Assembly (NCBI RefSeq): GCF_043290135.1
Contig: NC_134710.1
Location: 5,085,821-5,149,820, forward strand
Origin: Rhipicephalus microplus
Taxonomy: Eukaryota > Arthropoda > Arachnida > Ixodida > Ixodidae
Direction of reading: 5' to 3'
DNA: 64,000 bases
The notes under the pieces: generated by a model
Databases searched by the model: none
Told to the model about the DNA's origin: nothing
The model's input: only the letters and a program-made list of their open reading frames with translations
Shown: piece after piece, positions 23,520 to 36,504 of the stretch
How the letters are laid out: each line of letters begins with the position of its first letter
Position numbering within the stretch: the first letter of the stretch is position 1
Translations under genes and position numbers: made by a program

Positions 23520-24870
23520 CGTTCTCTATAACCGGTCACATGAGAAAGTGTGATAATGTAGGTATCCTGCTATAGTATTGAGTATGCTTTACGGACAACC
23601 ATGGTAATTTATAAAGCGTAACGGAGCCTCTCCGTTAAGCGAGCTTCGTATATGATCGTGAGATAAATCGCTCGTGCATGCTCTTCATCGGTTGGGCATC
23701 ATGTATATGCCCATTTATAAGAAATTAAGGTGTTACAGAATTCACGTCGTACTGCTTGTCTCGAAGTCGATGTCATGCGATGCTCGCTTGCAGATAAATT
23801 GCCAGTTGTAGACGCCGAAATAACTGAAACATCTTTTGCATTGTACCTGCAGTTCGTTTTGATGAGCTCTACTTTTCTGAAGTGAGGTTAGATAGAAAGA
23901 AGTTTGCGAGGTCGTTAATTTTCAGCAAAAACGCCCCTCGGGACCAGCGAAAGAGAAAGGTCTATGCACGTTCGCTTGCGGACGGATCTCTTTGCACTAC
24001 CCATTTATGACCAGCGCGGCGATGGGGGCGCTGGTGGCAGCGTTTTTCGCAGTGCCGCGTGGGCAGAGTCTGATGTCTATAAGATGAATTGATACATGTC
24101 TAAGCAGTAGGTGTGAAAGTTTGTGTTGTACATACTGTGATGCTTTGTTGCATCATGTGCAAACACAGGCAAGCTGCACCCGCCAAAATAATTCTTTGTG
24201 GAGTATAATTCACCCAAGAAATTAGCGAAAGAAAAGGGCGGAAACTAATATAAAGAAAAAGCAAACCTACTCTTTATACAAATACTCTGATTGAGCCCGC
24301 GATTTGAAATTGATGGAAACTTTTACTTATCCACGTGATATCCTGACTGAGTACCATGATTCAAACATTGGCATAAGTATTTGAAAACTTGAACGTCAAT
24401 GGCACCACGACAACCTTCAAATGCATAAATTTGCTGGCTTAAGTTACATGAAAAAGCTTTAGTTTGCCCGAAAGTTTGCCATTTCGATAATGCGCAGGTG
24501 TCTCTGGTCCTTGTAAGCTGCAGAAAGTTTAGTGCGAAAGATGGTATTTGAAGAGAAAGCGACTGATATCGTATAACATGCCGCCATTGTTTTAACTCTC
24601 ACTGACATTTCGGCAAGGAGTGAACCTTCGTCACTGGCTAATAGCTGTAAGCACTCATACTATGTGCGACGAGTTGGGCGAGTGTCGTGTAGAGGAGGCT
24701 AAAAAGTTTGTTAAATGGATACTGAACAAAAATTGGAAAAGCTGACAAAACTTCGAAATTCCACTCGAAAGATGCCACCGTTTCGATAAACAGAGTTTAT
24801 TTCCCGTATTTTTGAAGAGTTGGTTGTATGTTTGATGCGTTGTGAGCGCGCGGAGGCTGCACGCGATCGT
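23520..24870. other. Intron sequence without recognised elements
   Basis: Nothing recognised on either strand. Confidence 0.35.
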
Positions 24871-24875
24871 GAGCA

Positions 24876-25117
24876 GTGACGTCAAACTCACCGAGGCGCA
24901 TGCAGCCGTTCTTGTTCTCATCTTCCTTTTCTACACCTCTCATCCCACTCTTTCCTATTCCCAAAAGCGCTCCCACTTTGCCCCAGCCAGAAGCTTTGTT
25001 CGCTGCTGTTGCTGTTCATACTGGTTCTGAGAACCGAAGTTAAAAATGAGTGGGTCGAAAGACGCGGGCGATGGCTGGCATTGTTGGCTTGCCAGTTTCC
25101 GGTGAGTTTGACGTCAC
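24876..25117. repeat. 18-bp perfect inverted repeat enclosing ~205 bp
   Basis: GTGACGTCAAACTCACCG at 24876-24893 and its exact reverse complement at 25100-25117. Could be terminal inverted repeats of a small MITE or a stem around a 205-bp spacer. Each arm contains TGACGTCA, the CRE palindrome. Confidence 0.75.
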
Positions 25118-25129
25118 CCAACGTCACAT

Positions 25130-26150
25130 CCTTTAGTTCACGGCGCTGCCGCTAGATGCGACAGCTTGGGAAAAATGCATTTTAAACTCATTATTTTCCC
25201 GTAGTTTCTGCTTGGAATTAAGGTTATTTATATCATTTTCAAGATTCAATCTATCGATTTGGCTGAAAATATTGGTGGGGAAAATTTTTTTCAGTATCCC
25301 TTGAAAGAGAGGAAAAAAAAAGGAGAGGTGAAATGTCAAGGGTGGTTTTCTCTGCATGCCACCGCCGCTCGCCCGGCTTGCCCCCATTGTGTCTTGAGGT
25401 CAGTTCGGCCGACAACAGCCTCCCCCAGCATTGTGAGTATCAGAGGGGACTGTGCCTGCAGAGGTTTGATGAATTCACACCATGGAAATTGGTTTACATT
25501 GGGATTTATGTGATCAAACCTTTCACTGCTCACCTGAACAGCGTCAAAAGGCGATTCAGTTTACTGCCGAGCAACAAAACAGCGGTTGCCTGCCTTCTCT
25601 TGATGTTCTCGTCAAACGAGGTAATACCGCGTCTGACCTTCAACATGTACGAGAAGGTAACCCAACACAAGCGAATATTTACATTTAGACTCAGTGCATC
25701 CCCATCCACAAAGACATTCCATTCCCCGCTACCCTGTCCTAGCAAGCGAAAACAATATGCGCAAGTCAAGACGACTGCAAGGCGTCACAGTGAGAGCATC
25801 TACGAAGAATTAGAAATTTGCATATATATACCCCGCATTCATCTTCTTCACTGTGCAGAGAAAACAATCGCGACCACGTAGGCAGCGTTTAACTCCGCCT
25901 CTAAAGAAGCGAATGGGTATCCCGTGTGTGCACGGAACAAGTGAGATCGTTATCCTCATCATGCGCAAGTGCAGCGTCGAAACAGCGCATGCACCAATAC
26001 AGAAGCTGAAAAACGCCTTGTTCAACGTAAAGGGCACTCGCCGAGTGAAACTTTCCCGGGTATTGTCTGCGCCATAGGCTGTTATGGTTGTGATAAGCAG
26101 TACAGCAGTGAGAGAGAGCGATGACTTGAAGAAAAGAGTCAAACAACAAG
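25130..26150. other. Intron sequence without recognised elements
   Basis: A plus-strand frame of 182 codons (25333-25881) is open but has no recognisable domain or good splice context; taken as chance. Confidence 0.3.
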
Positions 26151-26154
26151 AATA

Positions 26155-26650
26155 TTTACTGACATGCTTTGGCCGCAAAATAACACACACAAAGCAAAGA
26201 AACACTAAATGACAAGCACAAGCGGTACTTCCAACTAAAGTAGACTGGGTGCAAATCCAGACTTAAGTAACAACATACAGACATGCGCAGTCTTCTGTAT
26301 GTTGTTACTGCATTGTAAAGCCTGCGGGTGTGCACCACGTTATAACGAGGTTAAGATTCTAGGTAGAAGTAGGCATAAAACTGCGCGTGAGTTTATGGAA
26401 GCATATTACATTAAGAAGAAAGGTGAAAGTTGTATCAGCGAACCGTCGGTGACGTTGTAGTTATCGGAGAAGAGATTGTTCGATAGCTGGATAGCGTAAG
26501 GCTGTGTAAAGACTGCGCATGTCTGTATGTTGTTACTTAAGTCTGGATTTGCACCCAGTCTACTTCAGTTGTAAGTGCCACTTGTGCTTGTCGTTTAGTG
26601 TTTCTTTGCTTTGTGTGTGTTATTTTGCGGCCAAAGCATGTCAGTAAGCA
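26155..26650. mobile_element. Penelope-like element tail flanked by ~140-bp inverted arms
   Basis: Left arm 26155-26295 and right arm 26505-26648 are reverse complements with only a handful of differences. Between them (26306-26460, plus strand) is coding sequence LHCKACGCAPRYNEVKILGR followed by AREFMEAYYIKKKGESCISE and PSVTL, matching the C-terminal end of the Penelope-like GIY-YIG endonuclease domain (CC motif, REFMEA with the conserved Glu, C-x-S-x-PS). A stop follows, with LSEK resuming a few codons on. Penelope-like elements often carry an inverted partial copy of their own end, which explains the arms. 5' truncated, dead. Confidence 0.65.
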
Positions 26651-26912
26651 AGTACCAACTAGGTCAACAATCAGTATTGTAACAAGAATATCACGTTGGG
26701 AAACGGCACGTGACCTCGAATTTCCTCGCTCAACACGTGGCGTCTACAGGCCACCAAATGTACTGGTTAAGTGCGTGTGTTCTGGCCATAGAAAAAGCTT
26801 GCATCACACATGCACCTGGAATCCCTGCATATACCGACGACTGCGCACACATTGAACAGGAGTAACGCTTCTGACAACGTACTGTGCTGTAACTACTTAC
26901 GTCACGTATTTA

Positions 26913-27624
26913 AAGGGACACCAAAGCAAATATTAACTCAAAGTAGTGGTGCAGAAACCTCATAGTGCTACTTTTGTGCCAAGGAAGTGCCTATTTTTAA
27001 ACAAAATCGCGTTTTATTGTTCTGCATTGCGTTTGTACACTTAAAATTACCCGCCCCCAAGTGAAAACCCTCATGTCACTGTTGCCATGCACAACGTTGA
27101 TCGAATTTACTTCGCGGCCACCGACACTAGTAGCAGCAGAGAGAAAGTAGCGGAAGCCATACCAGCAACAATGGCCATTGACCAATTTTTTCCTATGGCC
27201 TCCAAGATGGCAGGAGCAATTGGTTCAATTGGACCCCGCTAGGTGGCTCGACTTGTCTAGTTTAACCAGGCGATAATTGAACTTTTGAACCACTCGTGCC
27301 ATTTCTCATAGTAACGTCCGACAGTTCGTCTTTCCGTGAACTAAACGGAAACGAACACGCAGTATTTTATTACGTTTCTTGATGCACGAAAGGTTCTTTA
27401 TTTAGTTCAGCTAGTTCAGTTACTAGTGATTATTGTAGGCGGTAAGTCTGATATCATCGGGATAATTTTGCGAATATCCTACTCGTGGCCCGTGTGTTCT
27501 GGTGTATATACTTTATTTTTCGGTAACTAGGGCACTGCTGTTGATAATATTGTCGTTTTAGATGTTGTCATACATATTCAGCTTTCACTCTGACATAAAT
27601 TGTTATTTGCCTTTAGTGTCCCTT
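26913..27624. mobile_element. 0.71-kb MITE, copy 1
   Basis: Terminal inverted repeats: AAGGGACACCAAAGCAAATA at the left end, and the right end reads on the opposite strand AAGGGACACTAAAGGCAAAT. TA flanks both ends, as for Tc1/mariner-type insertion (TTAA is possible at one copy). Non-coding. A second copy in the same orientation is at 45093-45795. Confidence 0.85.
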
Positions 27625-27886
27625 TATATACGCTGTGCCATTCCTATGGTACCCTCCATCGTTTTAGTTGTAATGGCTAGCGCAGCTTCCGCCATAGCGG
27701 TATGGGTCATCTGAAGTGCTGACACATGGTGCGAACTCGGATGCGATTTGCAGTACAGCTTTTCGTGCCAACAGCCGCATCCGACAGACGTCCGACAGCT
27801 TCCAACAGTATGCGGTGACGATTCGCGCGCCGCGTTCACTTCCAACTTGCTGAATGTAGCCGCGCGGCAACCGCACTGGTGTGGCC

Positions 27887-28126
27887 GATTGATTGATATG
27901 TGGGGTTTAACGTCCCAAAACCACTATATGATTATGAGAGACGCCGTAGTGGAGGGCTCCGGAAATTTAGACCACCTGGGGTTCTTTAACGTGCACCCAA
28001 ATCTGAGCACACGGGCCTACAACATTTCCGCCTCCATCGGAAATGCAGCCACTGCAGCCGGGATTTGAACCCGCGACCTGCGGGTCAGCAGCCGAGTACC
28101 TTAGCCACTAGACCACCGCGGCGGGG
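27887..28126 (-). repeat. Ruka-like SINE, full length, antisense
   Basis: Reverse complement carries CCGCGGTGGTCTAGTGGCTA, B box GGGTTCAAATCCC, body and tail ending in a TCAATCAATC repeat. No clear target-site duplication seen. Confidence 0.92.
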
Positions 28127-28319
28127 CAATCAATAATAAGTAAAGCACGAATGGGGAAGGTTGATATGTCACTTCAGAATTAGCACAACGTTATGAGGCG
28201 GAAGGACGTAGCACACAATAAACACAATTAAATATCTTATGCGCACTCACGTATCTTGATGAGATGCAAGTACGTTGTTAATAGTCGCGCAACGACGCGT
28301 CACCATTAACGTTTGCAAT

Positions 28320-29940
<1,621 letters not shown>

Positions 29941-29944
29941 GTGG

Positions 29945-30900
29945 CACCGGATGGCTCTGCGAACCGGCCCGCTTCATTTCCACTTTTGTTCTTAACATCG
30001 AGACTGTCGTGAAAAGCAGTTGTACATGTAAACGTGTCATATAGGTGTCCATATCTTTATCGCGTTGTGTAAAAGGAGCGCTCGGCTGGGCGATACGTGG
30101 CGCGACGATGCTCCAGCAGGAGCGTGGCGTTTCGAGACCCTTCATCGCCTCCTACCGCCACATTGCATGTCCGGTGCGTACAAACCAGGCAGATATTAGA
30201 GATTTTTAGCAAGCTACGAAATCACGTAAGGAAAGACAGCAACACGGAACCGGCTGACGAGTGAGCATGCGCGACCATTGTAGGCGTATACGGGGAGGGT
30301 GATTTTAAATGAAAATAAGAGGAAAGAGAGCCCCGTAACTGTCTCTCAGGGGGAGGAAACTTCAACAGTAGCTAACGAGGGATGGTGATAGAGAAGGCAT
30401 TAAACGAATAGGATTAAAAGGTAAATAAATAGAGAGAGAGGAACGAGAGAGCGAGGCGCAGGGACAGCGAACGATGGAAGTAAGGAGGAGACAGGCAAGA
30501 TGGACACGGTTGCTGGAGATCGAGGACAGGGCACCACTAGCGAGAGCTCTTTTCGGCTTCAGGAGAAGGCGTAGGGTCAGCCCAGTCGGCCAGAGCTACG
30601 CTGACTTCGGGGATCGCGAGGGCAACGCCGGTCAAAACAAAATCCAGCGAGCGAGTGAGACATATCCAGAAAGGAACCATGTCGTATTTCAGTAACGCGT
30701 TTCCGTTCCTTGCTAAAAACCTCTATTTTGTCCCTGTGTCAGACCGTTGCATGGCCGCAGCCAATGAGAGCTCAGGCGGTGTGTGTCGTCACCTCGCTGG
30801 TGGCGCCATCTACCTGTCTCGGCTCCAATCATCGTGGGCAAGGCGATTCTATAGAGTGAAGCGAGCCTACATGTGCTGACATCGCCGCTTGCGGCGGCGT
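29945..30900. other. Unassigned; purine-rich block 30310-30480
   Basis: AG-rich low-complexity sequence and a short block (30745-30790, GACCGTTGCATGGCCGCAGC, CCAATGAGAGCTC) that recurs near 59075-59120. No gene recognised. Confidence 0.3.
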
Positions 30901-30904
30901 GATT

Positions 30905-31060
30905 AACAATGAGGTTGATGTGTGGTGCTTAATGGCACAAGGGCCATATGATGGCCGTAGAGCGCCATTTAATGGCGCTCTACGGCCATCATATGAGCGC
31001 CGTAGCCGTCATTTTGAGCGCCGTAGAGCGCCGAAAAGTGAGAGTTCTATTGGTGACATG
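30905..31060 (+). repeat. Dispersed repeat with a perfect 24-bp palindrome
   Basis: Arms 30945-30968 and 30972-30995 are exact reverse complements around a 3-nt loop (TTA), starting CATATGATGG and ending TCATATG. The motif GCGCCGTAGAGCGCC repeats again directly after. The start of the region matches the repeat at 4270-4400 in opposite orientation. Confidence 0.85.
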
Positions 31061-31336
31061 CCCCGAAGCAGTGCGCTTCGGCTCCTTTATGCCGCGTTCT
31101 GGTCATCTGGTCAAGCGTGAAATGTTCCCGATGGGGCGTGGGTTACACCTTCCAGTTGCTCTGTATCCGTGCATACACATAAGTATTTGTAACAGCTTGC
31201 ATGCACTTGACACGCATTAGACTCACTCCTGGCGTTTCAATGAAAACCGAGAAATAAACTCGCTTCGCAGAATTGAAGTGGTCACTAGATGGCCAGAGGG
31301 TGAGGACGCGTTTCACGTCGGCTCGGCGGATGTTTT

Positions 31337-31777
31337 ATGTTTGTGGCGAAAACGAAGATCTCCGATGAATTACATATCGCGCAGCGGTTTCGGGAAGGTC
31401 AGCGAGCCCGGCAAATACCAAGTTTTTTGCAGGTGAGCCGTTTTTTTTGGTCACTGCAGCGCATTTATTGCGGTGCCACACTGGCACACGAACTAAGCCG
31501 AACGCAGCACTGGTCGACGTCATCGCTCGCGCTGCAGATGCGGCCGGCGTCTAGTCGGAACCCAGCGAGAAGTGTGAAGCCCTCTTGGTACTCGCTTTAC
31601 GGCTTTATCTATGACCAAAATGGAAGTTTTCACCTAGACGGTGAAGAAATATCGCCGATAGTGGTCCGCAAAGAGAAGGAATGGCTCGAAGTACGGGCCA
31701 AATACAAGGAACGCAAGAGGACACTGAGTCTGCTGCGTAGACAGCTGACACGCTGGTCAATAAAGAAACGTAGGTAA
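31337..31777 (+). other. Open frame upstream of LINE ORF1, uncertain
   Basis: An open frame of 146 codons ends in a basic tail ERKRTLSLLRRQLTRWSIKK. A one-base shift at its end leads into the LINE ORF1 (KETELPVDD), so the last third may be the true ORF1 N-terminus and the rest 5' UTR. No domain recognised. Confidence 0.3.
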
Positions 31778-31799
31778 AAACAGCGGCCAGAAGCGTGCG

Positions 31800-32199
31800 A
31801 AGACTCAGCATGACGGCAAAGAAACCGAATTGCCGGTGGACGACATCAAGCTGATCGTACGCCTTGAGATGGCTTCAGCACTAGGACAAATCATTCTGCT
31901 CGGATCGGCGACAGCGCCGCAGCCGGACTAAAGCAAGAGGCGATATCTTTCGTGTCTATGAAAGACAGAATATTAGTAAATACTCCATCAGAAGAGAGAG
32001 CCAGAAGATACAGTGAAATCTCCAAGCTACCCATTGGAGTCAAAGATCACGCAGCGAGTGCATGTGCAGCCTCGCCGGAAAATACAACCAAGGTTATAGT
32101 CCGTCAGATACTTGACGAAGACTCCCCTCAAGATATCAAGAGACACCTCGTCAACGAGCACAGCCTTACGTTATTGCACGCGAAGAAGGTGGGAACAGT
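31800..32199 (+). pseudogene. I-clade LINE ORF1 (Gag-like), N-terminal part
   Basis: Encodes ELPVDDIKLIVR, then MKDRILVNTPSEERARRYSE and SPENTTKVIVRQILDEDSPQ with HAKKVG at the end, the pattern of RNA-binding Gag-like ORF1 proteins of tick I-type LINEs. Several stops early on. The protein breaks off after HAKKVGT, where about 3 kb of foreign DNA intervenes; the zinc-knuckle half resumes at 35240. Confidence 0.65.
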
Positions 32200-32229
32200 G
32201 GCGTCCCAACTCTTTCGCGAGTGGGTGAT

Positions 32230-32362
32230 AATGCCGTAAGCCCGTGTGCTTAGATTTGGGTGCATGTTAAAGAACCCCAGGTGGTCGAAAAGCCTTTCGC
32301 TACAACGTCTCTAATTCTTATATGGTGGTTTTGGGACGTTAAACCACACATATCAATCAATC
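32230..32362 (+). repeat. Ruka-like SINE, 5'-truncated
   Basis: Only the body and tail remain (GCCCGTGTGCTTAGATTTGG to ACACATATCAATCAATCAA); the tRNA-like head is missing. Confidence 0.85.
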
Positions 32363-32524
32363 AACTCACGATCACTCAGTCAGCATGCGTGTACACTAAC
32401 CGCTACACCACGCCACGCTACAGAACCGTCTAAAATGAAACAGGCTTGTGTAGACACCGATGAGTCGTTTACACATGGCGCAAACATTCCGGCAGTTAGC
32501 CCAAAGAACGGGCGCTTTCCTCCG

Positions 32525-34206
32525 ATGGATGGATGGATGCTATGAGCGTCCCCTTTATAACGGGGTGGTGACAAGTATGCCACCAGGCTCGACAAAAAAA
32601 AAAAAAAAACACCTTTTTTCTTTTTTTATGTTGGCCTAATGCCTCTACTTCGATAAATTCTATCTTAATGGAAAAAAAGGTAAATTTTCAGCTTAAGTTC
32701 TCTGCCATTTACGGCACACTGTCCATATTTTATTTTTCCAATATTTATTTTTGTCCTTTCTCTCTAATTTTCTGCCACCAATACTCTAACCGTCTCTTAC
32801 TTATTTCAATCGCGGGTGTGTTCAGCTTTCCAGTGTTGTCCCTAAAACCCAAGGCTTCCTGTAGGCTCGTGCCCAAACGTACACCTGGGTAGATATCTCC
32901 ACATTCAATCAGAACATGCTCCGCCGTTTCCTTATCTTTCCCGCAGCATGTACATTGTTCTTCTTCTTTACTGAATCTTGCTTTATAACTACGCGTTCTA
33001 AGGCAACCCGATCTCGCTTCAAACAGTAAAGCGCTTCCCCTTGAATTATCGTAAAATGCCTCCCTCCTTATTTCATTTTTGCCCTTTCGGTAGTTACTCA
33101 AAGCCGGTTTTTTCTCCATAGCTGCCATCCAGTAAATCCTCTCCGCCTCCCTGACTTTTCCCTTAACGCTCTTTGTTGACATATGGCTCACAATACCAGC
33201 CGTATATTTACTAGTGAGTCTTCTAGTTCTTTTTCTCCACTGTGTGTCCACGCTCTTCCTATACAAATAACGGAACACCTTCTCTGCCCATCTACTCTCC
33301 TTCATATTTCTTAGCCTTTCTTCGAACCTTATTTTGCTCTGCGCTTCCCTCGCCTCAAAACCTGCCCACCCCATATCGCCCTTTACAGCCTCGTTTGTCG
33401 TCTTCCCGTGAGCACCCAACGCGAGGCGTCCCACAGTCCTTTGATTTACATCCATTCCCGATTGCACCTCTGCCCTCATGCACACCACTGAGTTCCCAAA
33501 AGTAAGCCCTGGAACCATTACACCCTTCCACAGACCTCGAAGCACCTCATACCTATTGTATCCCCACAACGCTCTGTGCTTCATTATTGCCGCATTCCTC
33601 TTTCCTTTTGCTGCCAAGGCTTTTTCCTGTACCTCCATGTATCTATCACTCTCATTTACCCATACTCCAAGGTACTTGTATTCACTTACCCTCGGTATTT
33701 CTTGGCCTTGTATGGACACCGTCTGATCACAGGGATCATTGAATACCATCAATCCACACTTCGTTACACTGAATCCTAGTCCAAGAGCTTCACCTTCCCT
33801 TCCGCATATATTCGCCAGCTGCTGTATATCATCTCGACTGTCCGCAAATAAGACGATATCGTCCGCATAAAATAAACCTGGAAGCTTCTGCTCAATCATC
33901 ATGCCGCCCTGTTTGTGTGACAGATTAAAACCAATGTTGCTACCTTCTAGCGCTTTTTCCATACTCACCATGTACAGCATGAATAACAGCGGGGACAAAG
34001 GACATCCCTGTCTCAGACCCCTGCTAACCTCAACGTTCTCTTTGCTACGCATTCCTTCCCACTCTATGCAAACTGTATTTTCTCGGTATATCTCCCTCAA
34101 AAGCTGTATACAGTCGTCGCCCATGCCCATTCCTTTCAATATATCCCACAAAATTTCCTGATTAACGTTGTCGTATGCCCCAGTGATGTCTAGAAAAGCC
34201 ACAAGG
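32525..34206 (-). mobile_element. 5'-truncated LINE with a long open RT frame, inserted in the I-clade LINE
   Basis: Minus-strand non-LTR element: coding from about 34206 to 32745, then a 3' UTR with A-rich runs, the block CACCACCCCGTTATAAAGG, GGACGCTCATAGCATCCATC and a short (CATC)n tail near 32530. The 5' end stops within RT, as is normal for LINE truncation. Its clade is uncertain; RT style and the CCHC-type end exclude neither Ingi/Vingi-like nor L1/Tx1-like groups. Confidence 0.8.
32745..34206 (-). CDS. LINE reverse transcriptase, C-terminal 487 codons, no internal stop
   Basis: RT begins in motif A (VAFLDITGAYDNVNQEILWD), then SRGLRQGCPLSPLLFMLYM (motif B) and LPGLFYADDIVLFAD with the catalytic YADD, GFSVTKCGLMVF and SEYKYLGVWVN (thumb). 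The last 100 codons hold a zinc-knuckle-like CTCCGKDKETAEHVLIEC. It would copy LINE RNA into DNA at a nicked target. The 5' portion (endonuclease and RT fingers) is absent, so the piece cannot be autonomous, but the intact frame argues for a recent insertion. The frame stays open in the flank beyond 34206, but that is not LINE sequence. A perfect 11-bp inverted repeat lies at the 5' junction. Confidence 0.85.
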
Positions 34207-35235
34207 AGGAAAGCGCACCTCCTTGCGGTACCGGGTGCAATCTTTTGAACACATTTTGTCTTTTGGAGGAGCACCGAGCGCTTTTCGTGGCAAATGCGCA
34301 GAGTGTATTTTTAGAGTGTATGTGCGCGTGTACATCTCTGTGAGGTCATCCTTGCTGAGAGAGAGAGAGAACCAAGCAGTGCTGTACATTTTGGCTTGTT
34401 TTCTCTCATAGTTGTATTTTGAACTATAAAAGACAATTAGAGTTGAATGAAAAGTAACTAGCCCGACTCCTAATTGGGCCTCCATCGTGCAAAAAGCAAC
34501 GGTCTTTCACCTTCTCCCTGGTTCGGTGGGTCAAGCTGCGGGGTAAGCTTGAAAGCTGAGCTTCCCACTGTGCTCGAGTTTTATTCTTCGCTTTAGTGCT
34601 TTATTCTTCGCCACTTTGAAACCTACTGCCATCGCTTCTACTTATTGTAAGCAAGGCTGGTCAGATTTATCAGAGACTAAAGCAGAAACCTTTTTGTGGA
34701 GTTTCTAGTACGGCAGAATTAAAGTATTTAAAAAGATTACTTACAATCATCGGCTCACAGACCCTTCGATGAAGCAGGGATGACGCTTTGATATTTTATG
34801 AAACAAAACGATTTTCCTCAAGCAGCAAATTCTCTGACGGGTCCATATAACGATTGCTTGTTGATATCCATAGCAAAACAAGTACAAGACGTTGCCGCGT
34901 CTTGTACCGCTTTGCAATGCTACAGTAAAAGGCGCGAAAGAGTCGCATAGGCGGCCCGCACCGCAAGGAGCATTCAAGGACAATTGTCACAGCAGAAATA
35001 TAGGAAAAATTTATTATGTTAAAACATTCCCTGGTAACATATTAATTTCCTCGTAGCAATATAATTGAGGGATTACTGTGGTGGAGGAAAACTTTGCCTT
35101 AGTTGTTGGTTTTCCCAGCGTACAGCTAACAGTGACCACTGTCAAAAGTGGGGAGGCTGAGCACCCCCAACTTTTCTCAGTGGGGGGGGGGGGAGCTCGC
35201 GCTCCCCTTGCCCCCCAGTCTGACCCGCCTATGGG
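34207..35235. other. Unassigned insert between LINE pieces
   Basis: No domain recognised. Contains an (AG)n stretch near 34360 and a G-run near 35180. It lies between the two halves of the I-clade ORF1, so it is insertion-derived, perhaps from more than one event. Confidence 0.35.
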
Positions 35236-35239
35236 TGGG

Positions 35240-36490
35240 AAGCATGACAAACGCTATTATCGTATTCGGCGGAAGTGTGGTGCCGCACTACATATACTAC
35301 AACAAAATGAAACACGGTTGCGTGCTATAGAAGGAACAATACAAGACGTGCTACACTTGCGGCCGACTTGGGCATCGATCCGACGTTTGCCGCAACCCAG
35401 AAAGTAGACGATGCAGAGGTTGTGGCTGCGATGATCCACCAAACTACCACCACTGTGAACCCAGATGTCGACTTTGCGACAAGGAACACCCTACCGGAGA
35501 CAGCAAATGCCACGCCAAGTACAGGACTCCTTACGTAGTGAAGAAGCGCCAACGGGAAAAAAAGGCAACGTGAGGAAGACGCAGACAAGAGCCATAGGCT
35601 CTACGGCGAAAGAGTACACAACTGTTTGATGCTGCATGGAGAGAGACGAGGACAATTCGCCTCGCGTTCTCGCTCCCACTCCCGGTCCCTCCCGCTCTCG
35701 TTCGAGGAACACCGAGCGCCAACCTGCGTTAGGCGCTGGAGCCAAGGACAGACCCTAGTCCCAGGACACGTTTACCGCCAGTAACGACATCGCAGCAACG
35801 CGAGCTGCCGGACCCGGTGATAACGACAGTCTACTCAAAGTCTTCAAGGTGAGCTGGGCAGAAGCCGCCTCCGGAGAGCACGCGCGGTGTAGCACTGTCT
35901 TTTCTAATAGTGAAGGGGAACACGATATGATTATGCAAATTTAAAAACTACTTAAGCAATTGTAGAGAGGTAACATTAGATTCAGAAAACGCAATAAAGG
36001 AACTCAGGGAAGAAAATGTTAGCCTAAAAATGAGGTAGCTAAAAAGAGCGTAACGATCTAATTCGCGGAAAATACAGGGGAAGTACTATCTGAGGACGAA
36101 ACGATGCCTACCTATTCAAAACGCAGGGCAGTAGAAGTGAACCCGGTGCAAGCTGAGAGCCAAACACTTAAAACAGAGGAAATGATGAGAAAACGACCCG
36201 ATATATGAAAAGCTTAGGTCCAAGATGACATAGGCAAAATTAGGAAAGAAATAGAGGATGAAAATAACACGAGTAAGGCAGAAATAGAAGGAATGCTTAG
36301 GCAGCTTACAAGAGCGATGCAGCAGATAACGACTACAATACAGCAAATACAGCAACAACTCGCCGCCCTGCAGATGAGGGTTGAAAAGAACGAGCGAAGG
36401 CTACCAGCAAGCAGCTGCAGGCCCCTAAATCGACTGGGAAACGGTACAACAGACCCGTGCACACAGAGTCTGGAGAACACTGGAAAACAA
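35240..36490 (+). pseudogene. I-clade LINE ORF1, zinc-knuckle and coiled-coil part
   Basis: Resumes with NAIIVF and PHYIYYN, then three CCHC-type knuckles: CYTCGRLGHRSDVC, CRGCGCDDPPNYHHC, CRLCDKEHPTGDSKC, followed by PYVVKKR. A serine/arginine-rich stretch follows, and near 36220-36400 a coiled-coil-like region rich in Q/I/E (LRQLTRAMQQITTTIQQIQQ). These are the nucleic-acid-binding and assembly parts of an I-type LINE Gag-like protein. Frameshifts and stops are present. Confidence 0.8.
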
Positions 36491-36504
36491 TAAAATTTGT
36501 TGTG

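Noticed and set aside
25333..25881. Open plus-strand frame of 182 codons
   Set aside because: No domain, no splice context, low-complexity composition in parts; treated as chance.
26598..26855. Plus-strand frame starting MFLCFVCVILRPKHVSK, identical in start to a minus-strand frame at 26205
   Set aside because: The identity comes from the inverted arms of the Penelope-like fragment, not from a duplicated gene.
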